Below, piece by piece: positions 46,497-59,040 of a DNA stretch of 64,000 nucleotides. Both the position numbers and the translations under genes were made by a program. The stretch is taken from positions 79,664,460 to 79,728,459 of the forward strand of contig OZ038485.1 in NCBI GenBank assembly GCA_964036315.1. The letters are read 5' to 3'. The notes under the pieces were generated by a model, which made no database searches, was not told where the DNA came from, and saw only the letters and a list, made by a program, of their open reading frames with translations. This DNA is from Acanthosepion esculentum. Lineage: Eukaryota; Mollusca; Cephalopoda; Sepiida; Sepiidae. Within the stretch, counting starts at the first letter, position 1, and each line of letters opens with the position of its first letter.

Positions 46497-47237
46497 GCAC
46501 ATATCTAGTTACATCCGATGAAGTCTTAAAGAACGAAACGCGTTACACAAAAGCATATTTTCCACAAACATAGATTTTCCTAACTGTTCATGATATATAA
46601 AAAAGGTACATATCATTTTTTTATATTATGACAGTACTTACTGGTCAGACCTACACTTTGATGTTGGTCAGCATGGCATTATCTTTAACATGTGAAAGCA
46701 CGTGCGATATCCTGCCCACGTCAGCCGCCAACAAGTGAGGTAACAAATTTTAGGTGGTTAAGGGGATACTGCCACTCCTGGCGCAACCAGCAGCTTTTGC
46801 CACCGGACAGGGTATTGTTTTTGTATACGCGTCAGTCTCTTGCGATTTCATTTTACAACTGAAATGTTCAACATTGTGTTAAAAACGGTTTGCTTTTGAT
46901 CATTAACCAATGAATACCGCGCTCGTAGCGACCATTATCACTGGCATAATATGTAAGTTAAACAGATGTGTTTCACGTCGGAGTAGCATTGTGTTGCAAG
47001 CAAGGTTATATTTAACTTGGTTTATTTTAGAACTTGACCAGAGGCAACTCGATTATTTTTTAGCCTTGGTCTGAAGATGATGCGAAGCACTTTTTGGGTT
47101 CAGATTGACCTTTTAAGGAATTCACGGCACTCAAGCTCAGTAGGTAGCACATGATATGTCCATCTCTTTTCCACGCAGTCGGATCGCGGCGATTCTCCTC
47201 CCATGGAACCGTTAATTCGATTTGAGGACACTTTGAA
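46497..47237 (-). repeat. Dispersed repeat X, copy 2
   Basis: Duplicate of 30700-31440 with a few substitutions such as gatcgcggcgatt for gatcgcagcgatt. Confidence 0.88.
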
Positions 47238-47764
47238 TCAGACCACGCTACACTATTAACTTCTATGGGTTATTTAATTAATCCACACGAAATTTTATGC
47301 TTTCAAGAACAGATATTTTATAGATAATTTTATACTCCAAGTATAACGCTTCTTTACATGTATAGTTTGTAGATTATAAAATGTATTCAGGTCAGGGTGG
47401 GTTTAGGGAAAACAGTTAGGAAGTGGTTTCACTCTTCTGAAAACCTCCACCCGATGTCAGGCCTTGCTGTCAGGTGTAGTTTATCGTCACACACAGGATG
47501 AAAGTGTCTAATTCTTTGATTACTAACTTAGAATGAATCACCGTATAGCCTCGAACAAATTTGGTTCATGTGATGGCTCTGTAACAGTGTCTTAAATAAG
47601 AGTAAGTCTTTAATCCTTCATCTCATCACTCAGTTTGAGAATTTAACATCTGTTGATTAAACAAAATGTGTTGCTCGTATATTCTCTTCAAATTCTACTC
47701 TTGATTCATTTGTAGTGTTTTTGCCTGATATTTCACTGGGTCTCTATCGAGTAATGTGCTATCA

Positions 47765-49455
47765 TCTCAAAACTGGACCCCCATAAAACATGTAAACTTG
47801 ATGATATCACTGGAATAGTTCTTAAGAAAGTTGCTCCTGAACTGCTTTCTGATCTATCTAAACTCTATAATAAATGCCATGCCGCTTCTTCTTTCACTGC
47901 TTGTTGAAAACCTTCTTCTGCAGTCCCAGTATTTAAGAACTCGAACCGTCTGATCATTCCGATTATCGGCCTATTAGATTCTACCTCTCTAATCAACTAT
48001 GTATTAGCATAGTATCTCACTTCGCAGGATCTTTTTTTTTTTCAGATAAGCAATATGGTTTACACTTCAACTGCATACTTATTAACGGTCTGAAAGATTC
48101 TATCAAGCTTTAGATGAGAATGATGACGTTCTGGCCGTTGCTTCTGACATTTCAAATGCATTTGACAGAGTTTGGCATGACTGACTTCTCGCAAGTTTAA
48201 AGGTATAGGGTATTTCTGAGCGAAATGATTCAGTCTTATCAAATCATGAAATGAATGTTGTTTGAACAGTCACTCTTCTTGATTTTTGTGCATTAATTCA
48301 AGTACCCCCGGTCTGTATACTTGGACCTACGTTTTTTTTCTAATGTTTATAAACGAACGTCATGATGTCTTCGATTCTCAACACAATACCCATGCTTATG
48401 ACACAACTATTTAATCATATCTTATTAGTAAGTCTGATCAGTTGGATATACTCAAATTGCAGATCATCTAAAAAAATCACCAACCATCTATTATTAACTG
48501 GGGCAAGAAATGGATTGCTAATTTTAACGCATCCAAAACGAAACTGCTTTCTTAATCATATGAGAGAATCTCTTTTGCTTTTCATCAGCATGGCTGATGC
48601 TAATTTTCAGGATAGTGTATCATTGCTCCTTCCTGGACTAACATTTTACGCTGACATGAAGTGGAAACATTATATTGAATTAATTGCCAGGTTTGTTGCT
48701 AATAAGGTTGAATCACTGTGCCATGAAAATGTTTCTCGCCAGAAACTATCATACACATTTATAAGTCTACCACTCATCCATGCATTGAATATTGTTACTG
48801 TTGTTGCCTTGTTAGGGACAGAAATAAAGACACAAAGAGAGGAATTGAGTTAAACAAATATATTAACAGAAACAGTAATACAACAAATACAAACGAGAGT
48901 GTTACAGCAAAAATGTTCGGTCGGAGTGACAGAGCTGACTGCTGGAAACTTCCCACTCCAAAGGGCAGTACCTGCTCCTATTTATAGCCGGTAAACTCCA
49001 TGCGTGCGTGGGTAAATTACCATAACAGCTACCATATCTGGTCTCGTGATTTTGCTATATATACAGAGATTCTTGATAACAACCAAAGAAATATTTGTAA
49101 AGTTATTGGTCATGACTTGGTATCTTGGGTTCAGTCATTATTTTCACCGCCGTGACGTAGCTTCCCTGTGTTTTTTCCATAAATATTTTCATGATATTTT
49201 TTCCGATGGACTTTCCTCTTTGATATTCATGATATTTTTTCCGATGGACTTTCCTCTTTGATACCTTGAATTTATGAAATTAAGTCTACAACAAGATTGG
49301 CGGCAAGGTCTCATCATTTTAAAGTTAAAATGGCTACATGTAATTACAAATTCTATGATAATAGTTTCTTCTCTCGCACTTCTCGCTTGTGGAAACACTT
49401 CAGGCTTCTTGCTTTCCGTTCACCTATGATTTTCAAACATTAAATAGAATCTTTT
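47765..49455 (+). pseudogene. CR1/Jockey-like LINE reverse transcriptase, copy 2, split by a solo LTR
   Basis: Duplicate of 31960-33640. One base fewer near 48458 (caaattgcag against caaattggcag) joins frames over 163 codons here, while copy 1 is broken at that place. A 38-bp segment is tandemly duplicated at 49188-49263 only in this copy. Confidence 0.88.
48799..49027 (-). mobile_element. Solo LTR inside the LINE, copy 2
   Basis: Duplicate of 32994-33223 with the intact TATA-like word on the minus strand (ctataaatagg). The insertion therefore predates the segmental duplication. Confidence 0.82.
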
Positions 49456-49547
49456 GCATTCGTAATTCCTGTCTTTTTTATTGTTCACTCTCCTTAATAA
49501 TGTAACAGTGACTTTCATCACAAACTTAAATTAAAATACTTACTTTC

Positions 49548-49797
49548 CCACCGCCGTGACGTAACTTCCCTGTGCCTTCTCTATAAATATTTTCATGGTA
49601 ATTACTCTGATGAACTTCTATGTTACCAAGACACTAAGGGCAATACTAGATTAACAGCAACGTACCATAACTTAACGGTTGAAATTGCAAGATGCAACTA
49701 TGTTCAGTGATAACAGTTTCTTCTCTCACACTTCAGTCCCCTTATACTTCACTCAATGTTAATCGATATCTTCTGTCTTTTTAATTCCTGTTCTTAT
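49548..49797 (+). pseudogene. Additional 3' end of the same LINE family, copy 2
   Basis: Duplicate of 33711-33960. Confidence 0.8.
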
Positions 49798-50236
49798 ATA
49801 GTTCTCTCCTCTTAATATTTTTTATCATATTGTCTCGCGCTCAGTAATCCTTTGTGTATTAGTGGCTTTATTTGGGATTAAATGATTAAAAAAGTATAGG
49901 ATTTATTATATTTTTCCTGGTCGGAAATCAGCGCACTTTTTTAAAAAACCACCCCACTGTTTAAAAAGAAATCCACAGTAATTCATAGATATTAAAGTAA
50001 AGAAAATGTGACGCGTCATGATTGATCACTTAGTTTTCAAAGGGACACGTGATATTTTTAATCCTAAATATTGATCTAAATTCCTTATTTGGTCATCTGT
50101 CTAATGTCTTCCTTTCTGTTCTTAACTGGGACAAGTAATGAACCTTTATTTTCCTTTCATCTTATTGGAAGCAAGTTGTACTTGTAGAAACGTGAGTGAG
50201 TCGCTTGACAAAACGAACCTTTGTCCACGGATATTT

Positions 50237-50315
50237 GTGTGTTTGTGTGTCTCTCTCTCTCTCTCAACATTTGACGAGTACTTTAAGATAAGAGAGAGAG
50301 AAGAGACACACAAAC
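50237..50315. repeat. Short hairpin with (TC)n and (GA)n arms, copy 2
   Basis: Duplicate of 34400-34481 with slightly shorter arms. Confidence 0.85.
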
Positions 50316-51298
50316 TGACATTGAGTCGTTATTCAGCAGGCTTTGGTGAAAGTTGGATGAAGTTAGCATAAAAGGGGCTAACTTGGAATAATATCCTGAG
50401 GTGGCTGCTTGAGGTCTTTGTTATCCCGAGAAAGATATATCTACGTAGCCCAATTAGTTTAGTATGGTTTACTATTTTAATTAGTCTAAATTATTTATGA
50501 ATGAGGTTATTGGTCCCGTTTACTTTTTTGTACCGAATATTTTAAAATTCTAATATCGCCATCCACTTACAGGAAAAAGGTTAATTTCTGCGGCGATATG
50601 GTAATGTTTCACTTTGTTTTTACATTTTTTCATAGTTACATTGTTTTTGTTTTTTTGTTTTGTATTTTTGTTTTGTTTTTCTACCAGTGTACATCTTGAG
50701 GTGGATCGCATACTATCGTATTAATTTTTGAAAATTTAATCTTTCCAAATGAAGAGGGATTTTTTAAACGTAAATCGAAATAATTTCTCTCCACACTTGA
50801 ATTGTAAATTAGAATTTCTGTGAAAACGACTTGGGTGCTTTCGGCCAGTAATTGCGAATGTCAAGATAGTGAAAATCAGATACTTCCTTCAACCAATCTT
50901 TGTATATGATGCATATTTTGTTTGCAAAATAAGTAAATTAGTCCTATTATATTCATTTCCCCCACCTCAGAAGCACCGCTTGGTACAGGAGTATGTTTTT
51001 TTTCCATTTAAGCGCGCCTTGTGTAGTAGTATCCGAGTATATAGTCTTATCAGAACCGCCTAGCTGAAGATTTACAAGCATTTTGTTCATGTTTATTTGA
51101 ATAAATTTTCTGTTCCCATATTGTCTTCTTGACTTGTTAATATTACATTTATTTTTCCAGTATTCTTTTTGGTTTAAAGTCATTTTTCGGTGTCTAATTT
51201 GGCGACAGTTAAAATCTTTGCGATCCTTAAATAACAATTTTGTAGAATTCCTAACGCCACATCCTTCATATGATGTAAGCCTTCTATTAATCGTAACT

Positions 51299-52035
51299 GG
51301 TTTAATGATTCTTTTATGTACAGCCTGTATATTTATTCACTATTTATCCAGTGTCGTTTTCCGTTTTAGTAATCTGACATTCTTTTGGAACTTACTGTAA
51401 GCATATAGCTTGGTTCTCTTCAAAATCCGATAGAATTATCGTTCTTATTTCTGTCAATATAGGTGATTTTAAATCCGTTTCAAAAGTAAGACACTTAAAT
51501 TAACTAAACTTGAAACTTTCGCATACCCGGTTGGAAGTGCCTGCGTAATATACAAAATCGTTAATTACATTCTCACTTAATTTCGAACACTGTCACTGTA
51601 TGAAATAGTTTGTTTTTATCGGTAAATATTTACATGAATAGATGCAGTCCTTTCCATAGCAAAGTTTCAGGCTTATCCGGCAAATATATTAAGCATTTTT
51701 TCTCCGCTAAGCAGTTAACACCATATCTGTTAAATATTTATTCGGAGCGCCGAGATGTATTTCTTGCTGAATTACCGTTCGGGAGACAAAAGAGAAAACA
51801 TTTTAAACCAAAATAAATTTTAGTGGTTGTGTAGGTGTATTATTAGGTCCCTGTTGAAAATGCAGTTTTTGGGGACTTGATTTGATTGGAAGGAGAGGGG
51901 TGAATTCTTGTGGTGTTCGTGTCAATTGATAGAATGTATGGGCCGTGAATCGAATTAGCTAGGATATGACCAACTTCCTCACCTCCCTTCAGCCTTGTGC
52001 CGGAAACAATGTATTCCTTGTTAAATAAAGATGAA
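51299..52035. other. Single-copy flank, nothing recognised
   Basis: First sequence right of the duplication. A plus-strand open frame of 68 codons (51610-51816) lacks recognisable motifs. Confidence 0.45.
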
Positions 52036-52310
52036 CTCAAGCTATTGAGCCACTCAAATATCTAGGCTTGATTATAAGCGATTATAACTTCAAGAGCAGA
52101 ATAAACAATGACTGTTGTTGCAAAACTAAGAACCATCTGGGTGTATTGGCCTTTTCAATCTTTTTGTGAACGTGCGAATCTTGGACACGGAAAATAAATA
52201 ATAAAAATAATTCGAATGAGACGCTATAAGACCTTCCTGGGTATATCTACGTAAGCCGCTTCACCAATTACGCACCGGGATATATTATTAGACACAAAGT
52301 GGGAAAGCGG
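52036..52310 (+). pseudogene. LINE C-terminal fragment
   Basis: PLKYLGLIISDYNFKSRINN (52047-52107) resembles the YLGSxITDDGxxxxEIxxRI motif behind the LINE RT domain, and CESWTRKINNKNN (about 52167-52210) the CESWTL motif. The frame is broken between the two. It probably belongs to the same broad LINE group as 15242-15880. Confidence 0.65.
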
Positions 52311-52600
52311 AACTGACAAATTTCTCTACGTCCAAAAAGCCAGCTAATAACGTTTCATCACCAAACAGACCCTGGATTTTCTCCAGTCATAATGAAGGGC
52401 TCTACTATTAGGTTCTTTGTTCAAACAACTGTTAGCAATAAACGTCGCCCGAGAAACTGCTTATTAGCGTGCCCACGTCGCAATAGAATGGGAAAATACC
52501 TCGGAGTTTAATGTGAACATGTTTGTGTGCGTCTGTGTGTTTGTGCATGTGTGTCTGAACGTTGGGTGTCGTAGTGAACGTCCTTTTCCTTGATCATAGG

Positions 52601-52802
52601 CATAGATGTTATTTTTTCTCAATTTCGGGTAATTTCAGGCATGAATTCCAAGACGAAAATGAATGTGATACTTGTCGAAACATGTTTTATAAAAAAAGGT
52701 GGGCTCTTATTAAATTAAGAATATTTTCGAACGTACAGAAATGCGGCGATAGGTTTTTTAATAGTAATTACTCGAAATTGAGAAAAAAAGATAACATCTA
52801 TG
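52601..52802. repeat. Inverted repeat (35-bp arms, 130-bp loop)
   Basis: catagatgttattttttctc plus aatttcgggtaatt at 52601-52634 pairs with aattactcgaaattgag plus aaaaaaagataacatctatg at 52766-52802 with few mismatches. It could be a small non-autonomous transposon or a stem-loop. Confidence 0.85.
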
Positions 52803-52990
52803 GCTGAAGATGGTGAATATTTTCGCCGAAAATACTTGCGAATAATATGGATCGAACATCTAATCGATTGTAGAATTAATAAAGACAAGGATCGTGTCGT
52901 TCAGTGAAGTAAGTTAATGCTTCTTAATCTATTAACGAATGGAATTCGCCATTAATTACATTAACTTTATTGATTTATTTTTTGAATGAC

Positions 52991-52992
52991 TT

Positions 52993-53025
<33 letters not shown>

Positions 53026-53026
53026 C

Positions 53027-53078
<52 letters not shown>
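52991..53078. repeat. Compound microsatellite (TC)n(TATC)n(TA)n(TG)n
   Basis: Four successive simple-repeat phases are seen directly. Confidence 0.98.
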
Positions 53079-53079
<1 letters not shown>

Positions 53080-53242
53080 TGTAAAAATATCAAAAATAAT
53101 GGATTTTTATTTATTACTCCGACAGATGTTATTATATAAACGTTAAATGTTTGAGTAGACGCTTCGTTTATTCATGAAACGCTGTTTATTTTCGTCTACT
53201 GACTTAAATATTCGAAAAAATCTTAATGAAGAAAAATATCTT

Positions 53243-53331
53243 ATCTCTCGTGGGATTTGAACCTACGTCGCTCTAGACAGGGAAACTACTTGTTAGATCC
53301 CAACGCTTTAGACCTCTCGGCCATGAAATGC
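53243..53331 (-). tRNA. tRNA-Leu-like sequence, left arm of an inverted pair
   Basis: On the minus strand: an exact A box, TGGCCGAGAGG, followed by tctaaagcgttggg, a long variable-arm-like part and a T arm with an exact B box (ggttcaaatcccac). The TGGCCGAGNGGT start is typical of tRNA-Leu/Ser. The acceptor stem pairs poorly, and the homology with the opposite arm continues beyond the tRNA-like part, so a tRNA-derived SINE is more likely than an active tRNA gene. Confidence 0.6.
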
Positions 53332-53424
53332 GCTGAACTTGAAGCAAAGCTGAATAGTACCTTATAAATTATAAACTGAAGTATGCCTTCTTTAGAAATT
53401 GTTTTTTTTTACGTTAGAAGATAA

Positions 53425-53508
53425 GTAATTTGTGGCCGAGAGGTCCAAAGTACGTAGGACGACGGTCTCCGCTACCCTGAGGGACGCAGGTTGGGATCAT
53501 GCTGTAGA
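53425..53508 (+). tRNA. tRNA-Leu-like sequence, right arm of an inverted pair
   Basis: tggccgagaggtccaaag is an exact A box with the Leu/Ser-type start; the T arm (gcaggttgggatcatg) has a degraded B box. Same family as the left arm in the opposite direction, and clearly a pseudogene or SINE remnant. Confidence 0.55.
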
Positions 53509-53809
53509 GTGCACATTTTTCTTTAATAAGATTTTTCGAATATGCCAGTTCGTAGACAAAAATAGACAAACTAAAATTATGATATACTTACACAAATAAG
53601 TTATACACACGGACACTGCTTGGCTAGTCAAATGCATGTGAAGTCTGCTTAACCAACAAAAATCAAACAGCACAAAAATAAGAATACCATAAAAATATTG
53701 TCATATCTCATTCTCTAACGAAGCTTTAATAAAAGCGAAACAATTTAGATTGAAAAAATGTTTCCTATTTGATCTTTATCCTATTATAGTTATTTATAAA
53801 GTATAATGA

Positions 53810-54770
53810 AGTATTGACACAAGGTTAGACCACAAGAATGGAGCCCTTAGTACGCAGAAAGTCACGGTAGTAATGGACAATACGCTTACTTTGCCGACAA
53901 TTATCCTATAGTGAGGGCTACTTCTTTATTACGGCAGGTGTAAGGAAACGCAGAGCACTCAGTGAAAGTCATTTCACTATCTTGTCATAAAGGCTAACTC
54001 GACTAACTCGTTCGTCATCAATCTAAAATATGATGCTCTCATTTGCTTTGCTCAGTTGGACACAAGGTCTCAATCGAAGGGCGCTTAATTAAGAAGGAAC
54101 TAATGATCAACGCACTCTAAACTCAGTTGTAATTGATCCAATGAAGCAAGCTTTCTCACTATAATAAAAGTAGTTTGTTACTACACCACGTGATAGATTC
54201 CCAAACACTTTTTATTACTATTTACTTAGGGTAACGGAGAGGTCAAATGTCGGGATCACCCACTGTCGATGGATGTCACAACTCAGTTGTAATTGATCCA
54301 ATGAAAGCGTTCCAAACATTTTTCCTTACAATTTACTTAGGATAACTTTGAAGCCGAAAGTAGGGAGCACTTAGTGACGACTGAACTCACTACTCAGTTG
54401 TACGTAGAAAATTTGCGTGATACGCTTCATAATAATTGCTCCACATCGAATTTCTCCCAACAATATTTATAGTGATTTACTAAGCACAGGTTAGATATAG
54501 CAGCAAGTGAGGATAGATCTGTATACTTTATGGTAATTAAGCTAGCGAAAGAAGCAAACTAGCCCAAGTCGAAGTGGCTTATAGCAATTAACTAAGCGTA
54601 ACTTAGTTGCGGTACAATGCTGACAATATGTCGACACTAGTCAGGATCGAGCTCACCACTCAGTCATAATTAATCAGACAAATTTTGATTTAATTACGAC
54701 TGGTTAGTAAGTTTGTTTTGCTAGTTAAATCACTGTTTACATATAGACTTTTTTCAATTATCTACTAGGA
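53810..54770 (-). mobile_element. Cluster of degenerate SINE fragments, mostly minus strand
   Basis: Words of the SINE reverse complement recur: tttacttagggtaac (54216), tttacttaggataac (54333), gatttactaagcacaggttag (54474), aattaactaagcgtaactta (54586), each followed by pieces like gggatc and actcagttgta. The phrase aactcagttgtaattgatccaatga is present twice (about 54119 and 54281). At least four diverged copies overlap here. Confidence 0.75.
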
Positions 54771-57576
54771 TTTATACTAAATATTTTAAGCGACGAATAT
54801 CGAACGAGGCAGTTATGATTTATCCTCACTTAATTTCACCAAAAAGTCGTTCGCCTGTATATCAATTATAAAACGTCCAGTTCATTCTCTATATTTCTTT
54901 CGTGTATGCGTTAGGAGTAACTCTAACGGGACTTTGTTCACGAGTATGGCAATATATTTTGCCTAGTTGACTGAGTGTATCATCTACGTAATTACTAACT
55001 TTCGATATTTTCCTTCTCGTCCATGGATACTATGTGTATTTTCTCATTTTTTAATCAGTTACCTAAAAACCCAGATTTAAAATATCGCCTTGTTGGAATT
55101 CATTCCATTTCTTTTCAACTGTCATTTACATATGTAAATTTTATTTGCTACTGCTTTTATTCCGACTAGTAATAGCGCCGCTACCGAACAATCGAAAGAG
55201 ACAGTAGAATATTGTTTGTGTGCATGGGTCAAATTAGGGAGGTGTTTGCTTTTTTTTTTTATTCAACTTTGCATGGTCAACCCTTACCCTGCTGAAAAAT
55301 TTATTCGCGCTCCTGATGAATGGTTATATATTTTTAACAATAAATGATATCTAAAATATATTTTACATATTTCTTTGTTTACGTGGTTGTTACGAATTCA
55401 GATAGCCCAAACACGCATACACGCATATACTAAGGTTAATCTCCACTTGACAACAGAAGAGGTCACGTGGGAGTCTCGAGTCATTTTGGGGAAGCAGGTC
55501 AAGATGTCGACTGACCCAGTTACCCTTAGTAACAGATGTCATGAAGCAGCAGGAGCTGGAATTCTCGCCAGATGCAGGACACGTGTGAGTTAGAAAATGA
55601 CTTGGGAGTCAGTTGCTGTCTTGTCTTTAAAGGAGCAAGACACGGAATCGAAGCGCTGATAACTTATGAACGGAAGGAGGAGACTCATTTTGGTAATGAC
55701 GGAACTTGTCCGATTCATCATAAGAAACTCCGGATAAGAAATATAAGGATGTATATTTCTGTTCGTTAACTCCAGATTGAAGAAGATAAATCGAGTTATT
55801 TATCACAGAAGAGACAAGGCAATTTGTATGCTGAGAATACAGTCTGTGTTTGAGGAAAGAAAAGAGGAATCAAGAGAGAAGAAAGTATATATCTCTGTTG
55901 CATCCAGACCGTGGTTGAAGCTGAATTGAATAAAGAAGAAATAAAGAAAAGAGGAAACACGAGAGAGAAAAGAAAGGATAATAAGTAGGAGAGAGAACTG
56001 AATATAAAGATAAGTGACTATATTTCTGGACCCGTGCTAGAAAGTTACACATGCATCCATAAACTTTATGTTATTGCAAACACCTTTCCACATGTTAAAA
56101 TAGTAATATATAAATCCTATCCCAATCTCTCTTTGGTTATGCGTTAATTTCTGCATTCGTAGTTATTCGTACTTATTATTTTTTTTTGCATCCATTCGGG
56201 TTCAGCAGAATTTATTTGGATTTGGGTGTATTTTGGTATCCCCAACGTAAGCCTTGAGATTATGGTCGTCGGGCACTTTACTCATGCTTATATTTTTTCC
56301 TGTTATCTTAATATCTTGTGTATAAATGTAAATTAAAATTCTTATACCTAAATTTATCATGCCTTATTGTTTATTCTTGAATTGTGGATCAGTATATGTG
56401 TTGAAACCGAAGCGAACCTGGGAAAAGATTATTGTTTGATTATCTCGATCGAACGGTGTTCTTTAATATATTTTGTTTACTAATTGTCCATTTGTCATGG
56501 TCTGGAAGAGATAGTCCGTGTCTTTCCATAGACGTGATGATGTATATATCTCCTGGTCGACGTATGATTGCGTTCTTAATTATTCATCGAGTAGGGCATA
56601 TGTAGATACTAGCAGTATAACCCATCTCCAACCGGGTCTTTCATTACTGGGAATTTTGCCGTTCAATTCGCACAGTTTAAGTTTAAATCAGCCCACCCAA
56701 AAATCAATATTATTAACAACAATTGGATGAAACTGAGGCACATCCCCAAGTGGGGGTTTAACAATGTGAAGGGGTGACTCTGAAAATGGCCGTTTTTGAG
56801 TTCTCAATCTTGTTTCACCCTCACGCGCTGCAGCAGTTGAAGAGGCGTTTCTCCTCAGCCATTTCCATTTTCAGCCACGCAGGCAGAAGCGTTCAGGTAT
56901 GCTCTTCTGGAAAGCCGATGGCTACATTGATCTTCGGACTCACTGGCTCTGATTGAAGCATTCCGGGAGGCATTTTGAGACGGGCGAACTGAACGTTCAA
57001 AAGACGATTTTTAACGCTTATTCACATGGCGTACCTGGCGGCAGCGGTTTTGCGACCTAGCCAAGTTCTATGTCTTATGCAAGTATTAATTGCCAAATGG
57101 AATGCGTGTGCAAATATCAGAAGAGAAAGCTTTAAAGCTACAGGGATCACGAAGCTCGAATAAATTTAGGAAAGCTTACAAAAATAAATGATGAGTAATA
57201 AAAATGCAAGCTTACTTATTACTACGGGTAATGCAATGCAAAAACTGGCAGGAAAATAAAAAAATTAAATTAGGAAAGGCTATAAACGCCTTAAATCTGT
57301 AGTATTAGGCTTTATGCAACAAAAAGGTAAGCTCACTTAAAAGAGATTGAATACTTGGCCAAAAGAAGGGTCACACGTACACGCGTTGCTGCACGCGCTA
57401 ATTATCAAGGTCAGCAGAAACCGATGAGCAACGTTTGGACGTGTGAATCACTCCTACACAGCATGAGCTAGGATGGTGATGTGTGAAGAAGGAAATTAAA
57501 TTTTGCCTTTGATTTTGGCTCAAAGTGTAAAAATCAGTTTTTTCAATTTATCACCTTCAAGGTTGTAATTTTTTCC
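54771..57576. other. No recognised element
   Basis: I found no family for this 2.8 kb. Notable parts: purine-rich DNA at 55860-55995, and a less AT-rich island at about 56755-57060 starting ggggtgactctgaaaatggcc and containing a 60-codon open frame without known motifs. The largest open frames (72 and 70 codons at 55375 and 56518) are not supported by any motif. Confidence 0.4.
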
Positions 57577-58005
57577 AGCAAATTTGGACTCAAAATTGGC
57601 ACTGAAGAATTATATACCAAACAAAAAAATTTCATCGAAATCAGATAAAAACTGTGGAAACGCACAAACATCATCTGATCACATATATATACACACACAC
57701 ATACATTGACACACACTTAGGGAATTATAGTTAATATACATAATATTATTGTAATAATTTAAACTATTTATTTTTATTAAAGTTTTTTATGAAAGATATA
57801 TATCCAAGAAAAGATAGTAAATAGTAAAAGGTTGCTGAGTGTTATAATGAACAGGAAGTAATGGAGAGCTCTTGTCGCCAACAATTTGGACTCAAAACAG
57901 GCACTGAAGAATTATCTATCAAACAAAAAAAATCATCGAAATCGAATAAAAACTGTAGAAACGCATAAACAACATCCGATCATACACATACATACATACA
58001 CATTT
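57577..58005. repeat. Pair of direct repeats of about 120 bp
   Basis: aatttggactcaaaattggcactgaagaattatataccaaacaaa and so on (57578) returns at 57881 with moderate divergence, through aaactgtggaaacgcacaaac/aaactgtagaaacgcataaac and the tail of tacatac/tacacac repeats. Spacing is about 304 bp. Confidence 0.85.
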
Positions 58006-58011
58006 TGAGTA

Positions 58012-58015
<4 letters not shown>

Positions 58016-58070
<55 letters not shown>
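58016..58070. repeat. (TA)n microsatellite
   Basis: About 55 bp of TA dinucleotides at the end of the second direct repeat. Confidence 0.98.
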
Positions 58071-58074
<4 letters not shown>

Positions 58075-58269
58075 AAAATATAGTTCAAGTTTCATATAGT
58101 TTATAGTTATATATATATGATAAAATATAGTTTTATTTATGGGTGAAATTGCTCAGTATCAGGGATATAGCATATTTAAATATAAAAGTGGACATTGAAG
58201 CGACAGCCTGTTTCATGCTAAACGCAATCATGGCCTGACAACTGACTTTATCATGAGACGGACTGTCGC

Positions 58270-58975
58270 CTCTGGGTGTTGACTTTCTAGTTCTCTAATC
58301 ATTTTCTTGATTTTAAGATGAAATTCTTCCAGGAAGGCGCCATAGTTTTTTCCTACCCAAGTATGTTCGTTCTTCGCCGAAATCATCCTCAGGGCCGAAA
58401 TCAAAAGACAAACTTATCGTAACTGTTATCGTTGTGATGGTGACTTATAAAAATACTCGTGAACGCGCTCTGTTTGATTTGTTTGAAAATTTTAAAAGTA
58501 TCCGTTGTAGCTATGGAGTTTTTGCAAAACAAGCGTCCCAATGGAAGGAAGTTAACCAGAAATTGGTGGAAATATAAAATACTATAAAACGGTGTTTAAA
58601 TGCACTCCGTAATAAATTTTGTTCAGTGTTGTTTGGTTGTTTGCTTTTGATATAGAGTTCCTCTTTAATTTTTGTTTATTATTTTCGTGGTGTAGTATAT
58701 TGGTGTTGTTTTGCAAAAATTTCATATAGACAACGGATAAATTTAAAATTATCAAAGAAGGTATCACAGATCGCGTTTATGCATGTTTTGTTTTTAATCA
58801 CCATCAGAACGATCACAGTTACAATACGTTTGTCCTTGTAATTCACACCTCTGGATGATCCCTGAGAAAATTGAAAGTACTTGGGTAGGAAAAAACTACG
58901 ACATCTTCCTTGATAAGTTTCATCTTAACATCAAGAAACTGATTAGAGATCTAGAAATGATTATTATAGAAATAA
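58270..58975. repeat. Long imperfect palindrome (about 700 bp)
   Basis: tctctaatcattttcttgattttaag at the left returns as the reverse complement at the right (cttaacatcaagaaactgattagaga), and the homology goes on through agttttttcctacccaagta, caaacttatcgtaactgttatcg and gagtttttgcaaaacaa towards a centre near 58620. Arms of about 300 bp with many mismatches. Confidence 0.85.
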
Positions 58976-59040
58976 ACTGACATAATATTTCTATATTATT
59001 TCATGAAACGTTTGAATGAAGATATGCTGCTTATATATAT

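Larger units (their letters stand above)
53187..53570. repeat. Inverted pair of tRNA-Leu-derived SINEs (foldback)
   Basis: Left arm 53187-53331 and right arm 53425-53570 are reverse-complement homologues: gtctac...atattcgaaaaaatcttaatgaagaaaaa at the outside, the tRNA-like heads at the inside, with a loop of about 90 bp. The shared outer segment is the SINE body. Confidence 0.8.

Noticed and set aside
55375..55769. Two successive open frames of 72 and 65 codons as exons of a host gene
   Set aside because: No recognisable domain, no convincing splice-site pattern, and length within chance expectation. I leave the region unassigned.
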